From: Propionibacteriaceae bacterium | GTDB taxonomy: Bacteria > Actinomycetota > Actinomycetes > Propionibacteriales > Propionibacteriaceae | Assembly (NCBI GenBank): GCA_030537675.1 | Contig: JAUNVL010000014.1 | Coordinates: 1 to 42,229 of the forward strand | Reading direction: 5' to 3' | DNA: 42,229 nt | Shown: positions 40,879 through 42,229 of the stretch, in pieces | Position numbering within the stretch: position 1 is the first letter of the stretch | Layout of the letters: each line of letters begins with the position of its first letter | Notes under the pieces: model-generated | Databases searched by the model: none | Told to the model about the DNA's origin: nothing | What the model saw: the letters and a program-made list of their open reading frames with translations, nothing else | Position numbers and translations under genes: made by a program

Positions 40879-41991
40879 CTACAACTTGTCCGCCCGTGGG
40901 GCCGAACCGCCCCCGATGAGACTGATGATTCCGGCGGCCGTCGCGTCATAGGTGTTTCGTCGCTCCCGCGCCGCCTGGGCCGCCTCCACGGAGGCGGCCA
41001 CCAAGGACTCCCGCCAGGCGGGATCCGTCGCGAACCGGCGCAGCGCGCCAGCCGTTTCCCCGACACCATCCACGATGACACCCGCACCCGTGCGGTGCAG
41101 GAGTTCCACGACTCGGGGCAGTGGGGTGGCCACGGCCGGGAGGCCGCACCCGAGGTACTCGTAGACCTTCGACGGCATGGAGTCCACGAACGCCGGGGTG
41201 CTGGTGAGCAGGCAGAGACCGACGTCGGCGGTGGCAGCGACCGACCAGGCCTTCGCGGGGGCGAGGCGTCCGTGGTGAACGATGTGGCGAGTGTCCGGTT
41301 TGCTCAGGCGCTCATCGAACCAGGCCCGGTCCCCCGAGGCGACGGGGCCCACGATGTCCAGGTGCCACGGGTTCGCGTCATTGATCGTGGCGGCCACTGC
41401 CTCCACCATCGTCCGCAACCCTCGGGATGTCCTGTTGTCGCCGATGTGCACAGCACGCCACGGTCCCTCGCCCCGGTGCTCGCGCACGGCGGGCAGGAGG
41501 GAGAAGTCCGGTTCGTTCCGCATGATGACGCGACGCGCAGCCCTGGGGGGCGGTATGTGGTCATCGGCCACCACCACGAGATCAGCATGGGCGATGAGCC
41601 TGTTGAGCAGTCCCACGGCGCCACGCAGCGCGGAGAGCAGAGGCCGTGGCACCCAGGAGCGGTCCTTCAACAGAGCCTGGTAGTCCTCGTGGACGTCTGC
41701 CACCCAGATCACCCGGCGCGCGCGCGCGGCGAGGTAGGCGGCCAGAGCCGTGTCGGGGTCGATCGTCATCACCACGTCGGCCCTCGAGAGCCACGGCCAT
41801 GCCAGGGCGCGCAGCCCGCGGCGGATCTTTCCCGCGGGTGGCGACGTCGTGACCGTGCAGCCCTCGGGGGCCCGGGAGGCGTCCCCCAGCCCACGCACCT
41901 GAACGTTGGCCCCCGCCCGGCGGAGCGCGGCGACGGTGCGGTGGAGTCGTGCATCGGCGACGTCGTGGCCAGTGCTGATGATCGCCACCAC
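40879..41991 (-). CDS. Glycosyltransferase family 4-like protein
   Basis: A 370-residue GT-B fold protein. It begins VVAIISTGHDVADARLHRTV, with the acceptor half carrying VIWVADVHEDYQALLKDRSW. The donor half has WRAVHIGDNRTSRGLRTMVEA and the sugar-nucleotide site DSMPSKVYEYLGCGLPAVATP. It resembles sugar transferases of exopolysaccharide or teichoic-acid-like clusters. The start is set at the GTG at 41991, 8 nt after GGGAGG; a GTG at 42012 would bring it within 11 bp of the ABC ATPase stop. It is read with the exporter gene before it and the WbpD-like gene 38 bp after it. Confidence 0.87.
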   Translation of the reverse strand: MVAIISTGHDVADARLHRTVAALRRAGANVQVRGLGDASRAPEGCTVTTSPPAGKIRRGLRALAWPWLSRADVVMTIDPDTALAAYLAARARRVIWVADVHEDYQALLKDRSWVPRPLLSALRGAVGLLNRLIAHADLVVVADDHIPPPRAARRVIMRNEPDFSLLPAVREHRGEGPWRAVHIGDNRTSRGLRTMVEAVAATINDANPWHLDIVGPVASGDRAWFDERLSKPDTRHIVHHGRLAPAKAWSVAATADVGLCLLTSTPAFVDSMPSKVYEYLGCGLPAVATPLPRVVELLHRTGAGVIVDGVGETAGALRRFATDPAWRESLVAASVEAAQAARERRNTYDATAAGIISLIGGGSAPRADKL

Positions 41992-42023
41992 CGGCGCGCG
42001 GCCTCCCGGCACCGAGTGCGCGA

Positions 42024-42229
42024 TCAGAAGTCCTCCATGATGACCGACTCGTCGCCCACCTTGAGGAAGTCCACGTACGCCTGGCAGATCTCCTTGGGAT
42101 CGCCGCGGCGGATGAGTCTGCCCTTGTGGAGCCACACCACTTCGTCGGAGAGGTCCTGGATGGTGCCGAGCGCATGGGAGACCAGCAGCATGGTGCCGGC
42201 CTTGTCCATGAGGCTCTCCATCTTCTTGG
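42024..42229 (-). CDS. ABC-2 polysaccharide exporter ATPase, C-terminal end (Wzt/TagH type; 5' part outside window)
   Basis: Only the last 67 codons are visible. They contain MLLVSHALGTIQDLSDEVVW, the switch-His region of an ABC ATPase. The ending LHKGRLIRRGDPKEICQAYVDFL is typical of Wzt/TagH-type ATPases that export surface polysaccharide or teichoic acid. The Walker A and signature motifs lie beyond the right edge. The C-terminus is short, without the extra carbohydrate-binding domain of O-antigen Wzt proteins. It is the first visible gene of the glycan operon. Confidence 0.85.
   Translation of the reverse strand, partial: KKMESLMDKAGTMLLVSHALGTIQDLSDEVVWLHKGRLIRRGDPKEICQAYVDFLKVGDESVIMEDF

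Noticed and set aside
1-42229. CRISPR array or insertion sequences
   Set aside because: No regularly spaced repeats, terminal inverted repeats with a transposase, or cas genes were found on reading both strands.

Overview
The window is a high-GC stretch of an actinobacterial chromosome. It has dense ATGA/GTGA gene overlaps, many GTG starts, TANNNT -10 boxes and possible leaderless starts. From memory, the left half follows the Mycobacterium tuberculosis order topA, helicase, Tad-type secretion genes, ssd, Nudix, TlpA, nth, RidA, whiB4, ponA2, phosphoesterase (Rv3646c to Rv3683). The proteins look like those of Propionibacteriaceae (Tessaracoccus/Arachnia-like). That family placement is an impression, not a computed result.

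Layout, 1-24.4 kb. The 3'-truncated topA (minus strand, running off the left edge) is followed by a two-domain NPPY methyltransferase and a tiny membrane protein. Next comes the 'helicase/secretion neighbourhood'. Three small pilin-like genes (4.5-5.6 kb) and a DEAH helicase (5.8-8.0 kb) are separated from ssd-tadA-tadB-tadC (12.8-16.5 kb) by a convergent pair, putA (bifunctional proline oxidation) and ald (alanine dehydrogenase). A methyltransferase-like gene and a Holin-X-type membrane protein follow. A tightly overlapped minus-strand operon then carries DUF4177, ridA, nth, a TlpA-like lipoprotein and a Nudix hydrolase. After it come whiB and, divergently, a class A penicillin-binding protein with a PASTA domain coupled to a metallophosphoesterase. 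A tRNA-Pro(CGG) with a strong terminator closes this conserved backbone.

Layout, 24.4-32.7 kb. One 2,070-residue secreted enzyme fuses an alpha-amylase, X25-like modules, a type I pullulanase and a duplicated Cys/Trp C-terminal module. An imperfect palindrome lies just upstream of its ribosome binding site. A lipoprotein of unknown function and an MFS transporter follow.

Layout, 32.7-42.2 kb. This is a surface-polysaccharide region, read entirely on the minus strand. It holds the end of a Wzt-type ABC ATPase (cut by the right edge), a glycosyltransferase, WbpD/WbpE/WbpB-like genes, a rifampin-phosphotransferase-like dikinase-family protein, a WbpA-like nucleotide-sugar dehydrogenase and a second glycosyltransferase. 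Together the WbpA, B, E and D functions would convert UDP-GlcNAc to UDP-2,3-diacetamido-2,3-dideoxy-glucuronate, which the glycosyltransferases and ABC exporter could build into an exported glycan.

I see no CRISPR array, insertion sequence, integrase or transposase. No gap longer than about 200 bp lacks a gene. The most unusual items are the orphan phosphotransferase inside the glycan cluster, the amylopullulanase with its C-terminal repeat module and upstream palindrome, and the split secretion neighbourhood.
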